A DNA stretch of 43,014 bases from Ignavibacteriales bacterium (GTDB lineage Bacteria > Bacteroidota > Ignavibacteria > Ignavibacteriales > Melioribacteraceae). A model generated the notes under the pieces. It saw only the letters and a program-made list of their open reading frames with translations. It searched no databases and had not been told where the DNA came from. The DNA lies in assembly GCA_016929735.1 (NCBI GenBank), contig JAFGID010000301.1, positions 1 to 43,014 on the forward strand, read 5' to 3'. The position numbers and the translations under genes were made by a program. Each line of letters opens with the position of its first letter. Position 1 is the stretch's first letter. This document shows, piece after piece, positions 1 to 10,274 of this stretch.

Positions 1-2
1 CG

Positions 3-1034
3 AAAATTATATTGATAATCAGGATTAGCTTTTATAATTTTAACACTTTCAGGATAATTTTCAATAAACCAGACCAAAAAATTAGTTACATCAATCTTGG
101 TATTTAAGAATTCTTTACTTTTATCAATATAAGAATTTTTATCATTATTAATAACATCCTTTACATAATCAATTATTTCTTGGTTGTTCTGAGCTATTTT
201 ACATAAACCCCACTGAGAAACATCTTCACAATTTGTTGCTCTCAGAGTATTAATATATACAGCAGGAGTTCCAAGCACTGCAGCTTCCATTGCCATAGTA
301 GCACCTTCACTCAACAATACTCTGGCATTAGCAAGATAGGCCAGCATTTCAGATGGTTTTATGTTAATTTTATATTTTAAAAATGCTTTGGGTAAATTAG
401 ACTCTCCAGATATTAATACTTTTATATTATTCTCTTCCAATATCTTAATAACTTCTATTAACAATTCATCCGAAATACCTGTTTGACCGATATCATGAGA
501 AGCATTCCATGAAACTAGTCGAATTATTGCATAATCACCTTCGATTTTTTTTACTTTGAATTGATTCGGATGTAAATAGGCAATTTCATGATGACCTTTA
601 TAGCGTATTTGTTTTTTGCCATAATTGTGTGGGAACACATCAGATGTAAGAATCACATCAGAAAAAGGTTTGTATAATCTTATCTGCTCCATATTACCAG
701 TATCTTCAAAAGAAATATGTGGTTTAAAAAACAACTTTGATACTATTGCTAAATAGATGGAACCATGACTTAAAAACATGTCAGGTTTAAATCTAATTAA
801 TTTTATCAACATTAGAAAGGGAAATAATAAAAGGCCAAAAATCTTTCCCATTTTTGTTTTTCTGTGTTTTCCTAAATTATAAAAATCTAATTTATAATGT
901 TTTAATAAATCTAGTTCACACTCTTTCTCTCTAACAAAAAATACCACTTTGTTATTTTTCGATATCATCGTTTTTGCAAAATTTCTAAATAAATGAACAT
1001 GTCCAGGATGACCTATATCAATTACTATATTCAT
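3..1034 (-). CDS. DUF354-family protein (GT-B/UDP-GlcNAc 2-epimerase-like fold), 3' end cut by window edge
   Basis: Not in the ORF track because no stop lies in the window. ATG at 1034; reads MNIVIDIGHPGHVHLFRNFAKTMISKNNKVVFFVREKE... to ...NFLVWFIENYPESVKIIKANPDYQYNF with no stop. The GHPGHVHLFRNF start is typical of DUF354. Confidence 0.8.
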   Translation of the reverse strand, partial: MNIVIDIGHPGHVHLFRNFAKTMISKNNKVVFFVREKECELDLLKHYKLDFYNLGKHRKTKMGKIFGLLLFPFLMLIKLIRFKPDMFLSHGSIYLAIVSKLFFKPHISFEDTGNMEQIRLYKPFSDVILTSDVFPHNYGKKQIRYKGHHEIAYLHPNQFKVKKIEGDYAIIRLVSWNASHDIGQTGISDELLIEVIKILEENNIKVLISGESNLPKAFLKYKINIKPSEMLAYLANARVLLSEGATMAMEAAVLGTPAVYINTLRATNCEDVSQWGLCKIAQNNQEIIDYVKDVINNDKNSYIDKSKEFLNTKIDVTNFLVWFIENYPESVKIIKANPDYQYNF

Positions 1035-1035
1035 A

Positions 1036-2985
1036 TTACTTGACCATTTGATTCAGTTTTAAACCAATTTTCCCAATAGTATATAAAAATTTATTGTCAA
1101 TCCTTAAAAATCTTCCATATTCAACCAAATCACCACCAAACTTAGATTTAAAATCTCTGACACCATAATCTTCATTCGGTTTCCCGGCCCCCATAAAATC
1201 AAATCTTTTAATGCCGTTATCACAAGCATACTTGATAGCAGCCCATGTTGCTAAAATACTCGGGTAGATATTTTTATAAACACCGTCTTCTCCGCAAACA
1301 AACCATTCGTAAATAACTAGATTTCTATATATAGGACACATTATTCCACCAATTATTTTGTTATTGTATTTAATAAGCAGATATACACCTAAATCTGATT
1401 TAAAAAAATCAATGAAGAAATCTAATGGATATAATGGCTTTTTTACCTTTGATTTATACAAGTTACCCAAAATTGCATAAAATTCTGTTATTTCATTTTC
1501 ATTAGCTGCCTGGATAATTTCAGCACCTGCTTTCAAACTGTTATTTATCTGTCTTATCTTACTTTTACTGATCCTCTTTTTTGCTTGTACAATATCAGAA
1601 CAATCAACATGAAAATTCAAATGAGTTTTATAATTCCAGCCAGAATTGACAAATATATCTTGAAATTCTGAATAATCATTAAAATTTCTAATTTCTGAAT
1701 AAATAGATCGTTTTTTTAAAACATCATTTATTTGAGCCAATATACGTGTAAAAGCAACTTTATTTTTTTTTAATGAATTATCAATTATGGGACCACCATA
1801 TATTACTGATCTTCTTGATAGGAATCCCTTAATTTTTCCATTCTCCTTTATCATCACTGCTAGCATAATAAAAACTAACTTTTCATCTACATAACCAGCA
1901 AAAATCTTTGGAGTAATTTTTTCCTGTTTTAACCAAAACATATACATATTAGGAGTATGAAAAACATTTGACGTACAATTTCCCTGAATTAAATCTTCCC
2001 ATTCTGTAGCTTTTATTTTATTAGATTCTTGCTCAACTCTTATCGAATCTTTTTGTATCAACGCCTCGTAAATTGAAAAAATTTTTTGTGCAACTATATT
2101 TGAATCCAAATGTGTAATTGCTTTTCTCCCGTTAGTTCTTCGCCCAAAATCCAGACATTTCTCTATTGCTTTAGCCATTGCATCAATGTTGGGCAATACA
2201 ACAAAACAACCCACTGTATCACTGATTATATCTCTTACATCTCCAACATCAGTAGAGACAATTGGTAAATTTAAAGCCATTGCCTCTTTAATTACATTAG
2301 GAGAACCTTCCCAAAGTGAGCTGAGCAATAACATGTCTGCTGCAAGCATGTAATCTTTTACAACATTAAGAGGCTTATCTGAAACTACAACCAACTGTAT
2401 ATCCCTATTGTTTAAACTTTCTACAGCTTTCTCTGCTAACGTAAAATTTTTCTCATATCTATCAGGGTTAGATACCCAAATTATCTGTTTCTTATTCTTA
2501 TCGAAATTTATTTTTTTTTTGTATTTCTGTTGCTCATCCGGAAAAAAAAAATCTAAATCTACACCATTAGCAATTACTATGCTATTCTTGAGATCTAATC
2601 TTTTCTTCATCTCAACAGATTTCACTATTGTATTCTTCCAGATAAAGTTTGAAAAAACTTTAATGATAAATTTCATTACTGCGTTAGTATGTATGTCGCT
2701 TCCCATTAAAGAAGCGACTTGGGGAATGTTTAATCCGATTTTGGAAATTGAAACAATGAATGAAGAAAGAGAATAGTGAGAATGAATAACATCAACATTA
2801 TTTTTTTTTAAAAAATCCCTAACAGCTAATATATTTTTCAAATAGCCTAGTATCCCTTTCCCTTTGATCCCAAAATAATCAACAGTAATATTAATTTTTT
2901 CTAAAGATAAACCTTGATTAATTACTATTTGTGAAAGCCCTGATTTAGTTTTAGCATTTCCTGAAGCAATAAAAGCAACTTTCAT
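1036..2985 (-). CDS. Fusion: N-terminal GT4-type glycosyltransferase + C-terminal FemAB/GNAT-like acyl(aminoacyl)transferase
   Basis: 649 aa. N-term GT4 features (VIHSHYSLSS, VIANGVDLDFF, SSLWEGSPNVIKEAMALNLPIVSTDVG); C-term FemAB-like (KPLYPLDFFIDFFK..IIGGIMCPIYRNLVIYEWFVCG..FDFMGAGKPNEDYGVRDFKSKFGG). Confidence 0.8.
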   Translation of the reverse strand: MKVAFIASGNAKTKSGLSQIVINQGLSLEKINITVDYFGIKGKGILGYLKNILAVRDFLKKNNVDVIHSHYSLSSFIVSISKIGLNIPQVASLMGSDIHTNAVMKFIIKVFSNFIWKNTIVKSVEMKKRLDLKNSIVIANGVDLDFFFPDEQQKYKKKINFDKNKKQIIWVSNPDRYEKNFTLAEKAVESLNNRDIQLVVVSDKPLNVVKDYMLAADMLLLSSLWEGSPNVIKEAMALNLPIVSTDVGDVRDIISDTVGCFVVLPNIDAMAKAIEKCLDFGRRTNGRKAITHLDSNIVAQKIFSIYEALIQKDSIRVEQESNKIKATEWEDLIQGNCTSNVFHTPNMYMFWLKQEKITPKIFAGYVDEKLVFIMLAVMIKENGKIKGFLSRRSVIYGGPIIDNSLKKNKVAFTRILAQINDVLKKRSIYSEIRNFNDYSEFQDIFVNSGWNYKTHLNFHVDCSDIVQAKKRISKSKIRQINNSLKAGAEIIQAANENEITEFYAILGNLYKSKVKKPLYPLDFFIDFFKSDLGVYLLIKYNNKIIGGIMCPIYRNLVIYEWFVCGEDGVYKNIYPSILATWAAIKYACDNGIKRFDFMGAGKPNEDYGVRDFKSKFGGDLVEYGRFLRIDNKFLYTIGKIGLKLNQMVK

Positions 2986-4064
2986 ATTTTTACACGTTTG
3001 TTAAAAAGACTAATTGAATGTTCTAATCTTAAATCGAAAGACTCATTAGTATTAAAATCACCTTCTTCAAAAATCCATCCATCATTGTATATGTATCTTC
3101 CAATTTGTCCATTTACAATCATTTGATATGCATCAGATTGCCCAAAAATTGTTTGAATTTCATTAACAAGATAATGACCGTCAGGGGTTTCAAATATATC
3201 AACAGCTTGAGAGTAAAAACCTGTTTTTGCACAAACATCTTTCATGAAGTCAAATAGACATAGAGGTGGATTATCATAGATTTTGTTTTTTGTTCCTGAA
3301 GCCATTTCCCCTATTTTGGCTTTCTTATGGGCAAAATATGAATCGCCGATTTTCACTACCCTCCACTCAAATTCATGAGGTATGTATTCTTGGAAAATCA
3401 CGAAATGTTTCTGCTTATCTTCAGCTCTTAATTTATAAAGTTTTAATTTCTTAAGTAAATATTGTGGACTTTTAACTGCTTTTAACAACCAAGTTTGAGG
3501 ATTTCCAGAATTTTTATTTGGTCCTTTTCTTCTTTGAATACCTTTCTTAAAAGCCAACTGAGAATAATAAATCAACTCTTTAGCTGATTTAATAATTTTC
3601 ACTCCTGATCCAGAAGCTCCAATATTAGTTTTTACAACAATTGGATATTTTGTGCTTTTTGAAAAACGAATAGCTTCATTCAGACAATAAAATATATTTG
3701 TTTGAGGGTGTGGAATTTGTTTTGCTTTTAAAAAGTCACTAAGTAATCTTTTATTCTCATAAACATATGATTCTTCAAAGGATGGATAAACCTGTTTCTT
3801 TAGAACTTTTGATATAATATAAACTCTTTCATCATACATCTGCTTAGCATAAGACAACATCCCGGGAGGTCTCAGTAAAAAAATATCACTATTACTCTGC
3901 ATAACTTCCGATAACCAATTTGCCCTGGATATATCAATTATCTCATAATCTACATTGTACTTCAGGCATGATGTTTTCCACCTATCATCGCTACTCTCAA
4001 GAGAGCATTGTAAAATACAGAATTTCAAATCTCTATTTTTATTTAATTTATATAAATTACCCAT
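2982..4064 (-). CDS. ATP-grasp (RimK-like) ligase
   Basis: ATP-grasp elements PIVVKTNIGASGSGVKII, FVIFQEYIPHEFEWRVVKIGDSYFAHKK, AVDIFETPDGHYLVNEIQ. Confidence 0.75.
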   Translation of the reverse strand: MGNLYKLNKNRDLKFCILQCSLESSDDRWKTSCLKYNVDYEIIDISRANWLSEVMQSNSDIFLLRPPGMLSYAKQMYDERVYIISKVLKKQVYPSFEESYVYENKRLLSDFLKAKQIPHPQTNIFYCLNEAIRFSKSTKYPIVVKTNIGASGSGVKIIKSAKELIYYSQLAFKKGIQRRKGPNKNSGNPQTWLLKAVKSPQYLLKKLKLYKLRAEDKQKHFVIFQEYIPHEFEWRVVKIGDSYFAHKKAKIGEMASGTKNKIYDNPPLCLFDFMKDVCAKTGFYSQAVDIFETPDGHYLVNEIQTIFGQSDAYQMIVNGQIGRYIYNDGWIFEEGDFNTNESFDLRLEHSISLFNKRVKI

Positions 4065-5739
4065 CTAATTTTCCCATCACTTTCAGATATTTAGCTATAC
4101 TAAATAGCGTTGATTTATGAGTTATATTCAAATGTTCTAACTTCTCAACCCTAAAGCCGAAATCGCTGATTAAGCTTAAATTTTGTCGATATGAGTTGAA
4201 GTTTTTTTCAAGTAAATATTTCGTCACATATGGATCTTCAACTTCTTTTTTTCTCGCCAATAATTTAGAATAAATGATTTTTAGTTTCCCTTTATAAGTC
4301 AAAAGATCGACAGGTCTGTATCCTTTACCTGTCATCATATTCAATAAATCGTTATTAGTATTCTTGATAATATAAGCGTATAACAATTGTCCCTTAAATC
4401 TTTTTATTTTATTCTGCTCGAAAAACTTATTATTTAAACCGCTATAATTAGATTTAAATAATTCTGAAATAAATTTGAAATCATAATAAGGAGTTCGATT
4501 ATAGAGATGATTAGCTTGAGATTTTATCTCAGGTCCAAAATATCTTCGCAACATCTCATCTAACATAAAATAGTAACACTTTTTGTTCAAATCATCTGTT
4601 TTATATTTAGCCCAATTTAATTCATTTATTCTTTCTAATATATTCTTGAGAAGAGTTTTGCCATTTTCTGGGAGAATCAACTTTAAATCAGTCGAGTAAA
4701 TATAATCAATTATTTTTCTCTTTGACTCGCCTGAAATGATTTTAAACACTATATTTGAAAATAGAATTCCTGTAATATGAGGAGACCTAAGTACTTCACT
4801 TCCAAAGTTGCCACTTAGTATATATTTTGCTTCTTTTTTTATCTTGTAACATGCCCATAAATAATGCGATCTTGTGAAATTTGCTTCCCCTGAAGATGCA
4901 GTAATGAACTCCTCTCCAAAAGAAATTGAATTATCTATATACTCTGGATTATTTAAATCAAATGGATAGTAATTAAGACCCATTTTTTCTGCTTGTGATT
5001 GCGGGATTTTTACATCACTACTTTCTAATCTGCCAAAAGAATATGTTGTTATTAGATTTTTATACTTCTTGTAAAGAACAGACAAAAGTGTGCGTCCATC
5101 AAACCCACCGGTAAAGGATAAATAGTATTTTTCGGTAGGTGAGTACCTATATGCAGTATTAATAAAAATTTCTATTATCTCTTTTAATGATAAGCTTTTA
5201 TCAAAATTTAATAAATCGATATTATCAAAATATTGATAGGATTCCATTTTCTTACAAACTAAAAGACAATGATTATTATTCAGTCTTTTTATATTTTCCA
5301 TAAGTGTAATATCAGTTATTGGGTAATTAAATAATAATCTCTCGATAATAAATTCTTTTGATATCTGGATACTTGAACCTATTGCCCCTAATATCTTTTT
5401 TACACTGCTTGATACAATCATTTCTTTTTCATCTGAATAATATACAGGTAATATACTACCGTAACTTGTATATATTTCCAGAGTAGATGTACTCTCTCTC
5501 CAAAAGAATAGATAAAAATGGCCTCCTAAATCTTTTATTACTTCAAAAATTTCTGTTTCATCAAAAAGATCGATTACATCATCATGTGTCCGCCCAGCTG
5601 GGAAAACAACATCTCCCAAAATAAAAATTCTATTCTGAGATTTATATTCCTTTTCGATGTAATCGTCCCAATGATCTATTGAAATATGAAGATCAGAAAA
5701 TTTTTCCAATTTATCAGAACACTTTATTAAAAAATCCAT
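4057..5739 (-). CDS. Asparagine-synthase-like (AsnB C-terminal domain) protein lacking the N-terminal catalytic Cys
   Basis: Track ORF begins at 5832, but the internal ATG at 5739 (MDFLIKCSDK) falls just after the upstream stop (5741-5743). PP-loop-like YYLSFTGGFDGRTLLSVLY. Confidence 0.7.
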   Translation of the reverse strand: MDFLIKCSDKLEKFSDLHISIDHWDDYIEKEYKSQNRIFILGDVVFPAGRTHDDVIDLFDETEIFEVIKDLGGHFYLFFWRESTSTLEIYTSYGSILPVYYSDEKEMIVSSSVKKILGAIGSSIQISKEFIIERLLFNYPITDITLMENIKRLNNNHCLLVCKKMESYQYFDNIDLLNFDKSLSLKEIIEIFINTAYRYSPTEKYYLSFTGGFDGRTLLSVLYKKYKNLITTYSFGRLESSDVKIPQSQAEKMGLNYYPFDLNNPEYIDNSISFGEEFITASSGEANFTRSHYLWACYKIKKEAKYILSGNFGSEVLRSPHITGILFSNIVFKIISGESKRKIIDYIYSTDLKLILPENGKTLLKNILERINELNWAKYKTDDLNKKCYYFMLDEMLRRYFGPEIKSQANHLYNRTPYYDFKFISELFKSNYSGLNNKFFEQNKIKRFKGQLLYAYIIKNTNNDLLNMMTGKGYRPVDLLTYKGKLKIIYSKLLARKKEVEDPYVTKYLLEKNFNSYRQNLSLISDFGFRVEKLEHLNITHKSTLFSIAKYLKVMGKLDG

Positions 5740-5740
5740 T

Positions 5741-6649
5741 TTAAACCAAATCCCGCATAGTTTTAACTTCCAAAATACCTGAGTCTCTTTGCTTTGCAAT
5801 GTATTCAAATACCGTGTACATAATTTTTTCAACTGTAACTTCTGAAACTGAAGGGTGGAACCATATATGACAAATTGTTCTTGTTTGGATTGCCTTATTA
5901 ATTGCTTTTATTAAGAAACTAATATAATAATCCAGCGGAAACTCTGGTTCAGAAAATGCAGTAGTTGAAGTTGTTACTATTAATCCATTATTATCAATAA
6001 AAGTATTATCGAGTTGATGACGCATTTTTTTTCGATATATTTTATATCCATATTCTTTTATCACATCAAAATTACCATAAGTTCCGCCAGGATAAACAAA
6101 AGATACTGGTTTTATCCCCCACTGATCTGCACCTTGTTGCCAAGCTTTCAATTCATCCTCAAGTACTTCTTTTGGACATATTTGATCTCTACAATTAATA
6201 TGAGAGTATGTATGACAGGCTATTTCATGAGTCACATTCGAATCAAGTATCTTCTTGATCAAGTCCGGTGCATACCAAGCTTTATTATTTTCCCACTGCC
6301 CATACGGATCATGATCATACCAATCACCGTTATTAAATAACCAATGATTATCGAAATGTGGTATTCTTCTCATCCAATCATGATCACTTTTTTTACATGA
6401 TTCAAGGAACAAGTGCCCAACTGTCGCCCATGTTATTGGAATGTTAAATAGCTCTGAAAATTTTATAATTTTAGGAATATTTTTTCTTGCATCATTAGCC
6501 TTTTTCAAAGGGTCCGTACAACTCTTTGAATATCTATTTGCCCAGGCTAATTCAAAATCAGCTGAAATCACTACTCTTCCTATATGATGTTTGATAAGAT
6601 CTTTAGCTACATTGGGTTTCCCCAATATCATGTTAGTTAATTTCTTCAA
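5741..6649 (-). CDS. Polysaccharide deacetylase family protein (NodB-like)
   Basis: VVISADFELAWANRYS, PITWATVGHLFLE, HEIACHTYSH, VSFVYPGGTYG motifs. Confidence 0.8.
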   Translation of the reverse strand: MKKLTNMILGKPNVAKDLIKHHIGRVVISADFELAWANRYSKSCTDPLKKANDARKNIPKIIKFSELFNIPITWATVGHLFLESCKKSDHDWMRRIPHFDNHWLFNNGDWYDHDPYGQWENNKAWYAPDLIKKILDSNVTHEIACHTYSHINCRDQICPKEVLEDELKAWQQGADQWGIKPVSFVYPGGTYGNFDVIKEYGYKIYRKKMRHQLDNTFIDNNGLIVTTSTTAFSEPEFPLDYYISFLIKAINKAIQTRTICHIWFHPSVSEVTVEKIMYTVFEYIAKQRDSGILEVKTMRDLV

Positions 6650-6704
6650 CGGATATTTAATCCATAATGGAGAATTACCATAGATTTTATCGTATTTTAA
6701 CAGA

Positions 6705-7790
6705 TTATCCTCTATTTATAATCATTTCGATTATCTTTTCATAAGATTTTATCATATTGGGTATCGAAAATTTTTCAATAAATTCTTCAAATTCATCTTT
6801 ATATTTAACACAATTTTCTATTAATTTGGGTGTTTTTTTCAAACACTCTACTAATTCATGCACAGACTTATATTCAAATAATAAAGATGTCTTATTAAAA
6901 ACAGTTTCTGGTATTCCACCTACTTCAGTGGCAATAACTGGTAATCCGGAATACATGCCTTCTAATATACCATTTGATATTCCCTCTCCTTTTGAAGAAT
7001 GAATCAATAAATCGGCTATTTGGAGATAGTACAAAACATCTACAACTCTCCCGGCAAAATAAATTCTGTCATTTATTTTTAACTCTTTTGCTAATCCCTC
7101 CAATTCATCCCTCATTAGTCCTTCTCCAAGAATTATATATCGGAAATCCATTATTGCTGAAATTTCTGAGAGGGATTTAAATACTGTTCTATAATCTTTA
7201 TAAGGCACTAAATTAGCTATTGAAATATATACAATCTCTCTAGTATTATACTCAGGGAATATCTCTACTAATCTTTTTTCTTTTTCCTCTAAACTGATTT
7301 TATTACCATAAATTGATTCTTTACCATTGTATAAAACAAATCTTCTATTATTCTCCTTTAGATTATTAGCACGTAAACCAGCATGAGAATTTGCAATTAT
7401 ATATGGAGAAAAATGGAGAACGAATGTTCTTAAATAATGACTAAAATTCCTTAATCTTATTCCATGCCGTACAGAAGCATTGATGAATTTGACATCCTTT
7501 CCTCTTACTGCTAACAACGATAACATTGCCTCATAATTCCCCCATGCTATTATAACATCAGGTTTATTCTCCTTAATAAATTCTAATAATTTACTCAATC
7601 TTTGCTTAGTAGGAGTGTTAATTCTGAAGCATTTATCACTCAATTCATATTCATCAATATATGAATTTCCTTCCTTTTCATTAAAATATACAATAACATT
7701 ATTTAACGTAGAGTACTTTACAATAGTTGCTAATTGCCTTTCTCTTCCACCTCTACTCATAGAGGATATTAGATGAATAACCTTTGTCAT
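6705..7790 (-). CDS. Glycosyltransferase family 4
   Basis: GGRERQLA, FVLYNGKES, IILGEGLMRDELEGLAKELKINDRIYFAGRV, SSKGEGISNGILEGMYSGLPVIATEVGGIPE. Confidence 0.9.
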   Translation of the reverse strand: MTKVIHLISSMSRGGRERQLATIVKYSTLNNVIVYFNEKEGNSYIDEYELSDKCFRINTPTKQRLSKLLEFIKENKPDVIIAWGNYEAMLSLLAVRGKDVKFINASVRHGIRLRNFSHYLRTFVLHFSPYIIANSHAGLRANNLKENNRRFVLYNGKESIYGNKISLEEKEKRLVEIFPEYNTREIVYISIANLVPYKDYRTVFKSLSEISAIMDFRYIILGEGLMRDELEGLAKELKINDRIYFAGRVVDVLYYLQIADLLIHSSKGEGISNGILEGMYSGLPVIATEVGGIPETVFNKTSLLFEYKSVHELVECLKKTPKLIENCVKYKDEFEEFIEKFSIPNMIKSYEKIIEMIINRG

Positions 7791-7796
7791 ATTTTA

Positions 7797-8846
7797 CTAT
7801 TCATTTAAAAATTTAGGGCATTTTAAGTCTGAGATTTGCAATAAATCTATTAAATGAAAAAATTCAGGCCAATAATTGCCTTCATGCCAGTTTAAATCTA
7901 AATCCCAGTATCCGGGACAATTATAGATTGCAACATCTAGATACGCATAACTTATTTCACCAATAACAGGAATTTCTTCATCATATAAAAAATCATAAGC
8001 CATTGAAGAAAAATTTAGTTTTTTACTTATTTTAAAGGCTATTTTTATCATATCAAGATTTATACCATTAGTATTATAATCAATTTTTCCACTTCCTGAA
8101 GAACGAAAATCATTTTTCCGATTAAATCTACGAAAAGCAAATGCTCTATTCCCGATGATTGTTATTCTTGTATCATAATCATTATTAGGAAGAAATTTTT
8201 GAAAATATACATAGTTCTTTTCCAATTCCCAGTCATGACTAATATCTCTTTTGTTTAATCTTCTATAAGTTTTTTGGACATAATTTCTAATTTTTTTATA
8301 TAACTTTATTTTTATTTTACCAAAAGGTACCTTTTCAGAATATACACCAGTGCTGAACATTCTATTAATTATTTGATTTGCTTTTTTTTTATTTCTTACT
8401 AAAATTACATTCATGGAGCCAGCACCAGTTTTGAGTTTAAAAACTAATGGAAAACTGGCTTCAAGGTTGACCCATTTAATTGCTCTTTGTTTCTCAAAAA
8501 AAACATTGCTATCAGCTATCGGAAAATCATTTATTTTTAATAAGATCGTTTCCTTTATTTTATCATCAAATGTCCAAAAGGTATTATAGTCTGGAAATAC
8601 TCTTTTCCCCATAAACTTGTCCATTATCGGTATCATGATTGATCCAATATACCTATGTGTTGTTCTTCCCGCTACACAAAATATCACATGGGTACATTTT
8701 TTCAAATCATTGTAAAAATCACTCTTATCAATAGCTAAATGAATCCATTGAATATTGTTGTATTCCAAAATATGAATGTGCTTTTTCGTCCAAGGATTGA
8801 ATCTGTCCTTTTCTAATTCTACTACACCAACAAGAATCTTATTCAT
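7797..8846 (-). CDS. ATP-grasp-like protein
   Basis: FPLVFKLKTGAGSMNVILVRN, VYFQKFLPNNDYDTRITIIGNRAFAFRR, MAYDFLYDEEIPVIGEISYAY. Confidence 0.65.
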   Translation of the reverse strand: MNKILVGVVELEKDRFNPWTKKHIHILEYNNIQWIHLAIDKSDFYNDLKKCTHVIFCVAGRTTHRYIGSIMIPIMDKFMGKRVFPDYNTFWTFDDKIKETILLKINDFPIADSNVFFEKQRAIKWVNLEASFPLVFKLKTGAGSMNVILVRNKKKANQIINRMFSTGVYSEKVPFGKIKIKLYKKIRNYVQKTYRRLNKRDISHDWELEKNYVYFQKFLPNNDYDTRITIIGNRAFAFRRFNRKNDFRSSGSGKIDYNTNGINLDMIKIAFKISKKLNFSSMAYDFLYDEEIPVIGEISYAYLDVAIYNCPGYWDLDLNWHEGNYWPEFFHLIDLLQISDLKCPKFLNE

Positions 8847-8884
8847 ATTTCATCCTAAAAAGTTCCATATAAGATTTTTTTCGT

Positions 8885-10057
8885 TTAAACTAAAAATTCT
8901 ATTAATCTTTTAGAATATTTATCATAAAAAAAATATTTCTTAGCCAATTCATAACCTTGATAACCAACTTCAACAAGTTTCTCTTTTCTGTTAAGAATAT
9001 ATCGTAATTTACTTTCTAACTTCTCAAAATTACTACTTTCAACAATAAACCCGTTTATACCATCTTTAATATAAAGACTATTATCACTAACATCAGTTGC
9101 AATTACAGCTCTTCCAGTAGACAGATACTCTGCCAATTTTGTTGAGAATCCATAATTATTTTGATTTGTCCATGGTCTTGGTAATATCAGTAAACTAGCA
9201 TCAATTATCTTACTATATATTTGATTATAAGGTATGTTCCCATGTAAGGTAATATTTAGTATCTTATTTTTCTCCAAATAAGTAATAATAGTATCTATTT
9301 CTCTAGGGTTGCCAGTACCATATATATCTAACCTAACGTTACTTGTGGTTGTTTTAGTTATTTTTTCGATTACTTTTATCAGACTAAAAACACCATCCTT
9401 CTGTTCTGACACTGTTCCAGTATAGACAATTTTGAAAATTTTAGTATCAGGATTGTATGCTACGTAATCTCTTATTTCACAAAGAATTGGAATTCTAAGA
9501 ACTTTCTGATTTCTCTTTTTAGCCCACTCTTCGATTTTTGTTGATATTGCTATAACACCATCATAATATTTGACTAATCGATCATTTATTCTTGCTAGAT
9601 GATATGCTATCTTATTCTTATTATTATTAGGGATCATTGATAACATTTCATTTTTCTCGATAAAGATTTTAAATTTTTTAATTTTCTTTAGGTAAAGTAA
9701 AATGATGAGATCATTTATTATTTTCATAGAAAAAAAAATAATTCTTGTTTCACGATTTACTTTTTTTGTTAGAGAATAAATAAAATAACAGGATTCTAAG
9801 AAGTAAAGATACTTATCATAGAATTTTTTAAAATTGTTTCTTTTTTTTTCAGCAACCTTACACTTTCCAATGTAATGAATTCTGTCGTGGACCTTTGATA
9901 ATTCATGTAAATTTTTATTATGTCTAAATGATGCTAATGTTACCTCATAAGTTTTATCTATACAGATAGCCTTCGCATAACATATAATTCTGGAGTAAGC
10001 AGCTCCAGAAGGATTTTGGTAATTGTGATTACTAAGAATTAAAACCTTTTTCTTCAA
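8885..10057 (-). CDS. Glycosyltransferase family 4
   Basis: YTGTVSEQKDGVFSLIKVIEK, DIYGTGNPREIDTII, STKLAEYLSTGRAVIATDVSDN. Confidence 0.85.
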   Translation of the reverse strand: MKKKVLILSNHNYQNPSGAAYSRIICYAKAICIDKTYEVTLASFRHNKNLHELSKVHDRIHYIGKCKVAEKKRNNFKKFYDKYLYFLESCYFIYSLTKKVNRETRIIFFSMKIINDLIILLYLKKIKKFKIFIEKNEMLSMIPNNNKNKIAYHLARINDRLVKYYDGVIAISTKIEEWAKKRNQKVLRIPILCEIRDYVAYNPDTKIFKIVYTGTVSEQKDGVFSLIKVIEKITKTTTSNVRLDIYGTGNPREIDTIITYLEKNKILNITLHGNIPYNQIYSKIIDASLLILPRPWTNQNNYGFSTKLAEYLSTGRAVIATDVSDNSLYIKDGINGFIVESSNFEKLESKLRYILNRKEKLVEVGYQGYELAKKYFFYDKYSKRLIEFLV

Positions 10058-10274
10058 ACCATCCCCTTCAATTTATTCTATGAACCGCTTAATCTCATAA
10101 TATTCTGCAATACTCGTTAGGATGTATTATCAGTTTCATACTCAGGACATTTCTTGATAACAATTGTTTACTTAATAGCAGTTTTAATTGAAGTGAAAAT
10201 TATATCAGCATTTATGCGAGTTAATATTATCAATCCTTAATCCATTGCTTCTGTTTTTTCTAATGTAATTAGAA

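Noticed and set aside
2510-2560. Poly-T/poly-A runs of 8-10 nt in several genes as phase-variation tracts
   Set aside because: Long A/T runs are expected by chance in this AT-rich sequence; only the G/C 9-mers stand out.
2408-2776. Plus-strand 122-aa ORF (and other plus-strand track ORFs such as 3266-3454, 6014-6340, 14131-14793, 19138-19425, 38428-38637)
   Set aside because: All are antisense to well-supported minus-strand genes, have low-complexity or atypical composition and no recognisable family.
10058-10274. Possible gene relic in the 217-bp gap upstream of the SGNH gene's 3' end
   Set aside because: No coherent translated segment in any frame could be recognised.
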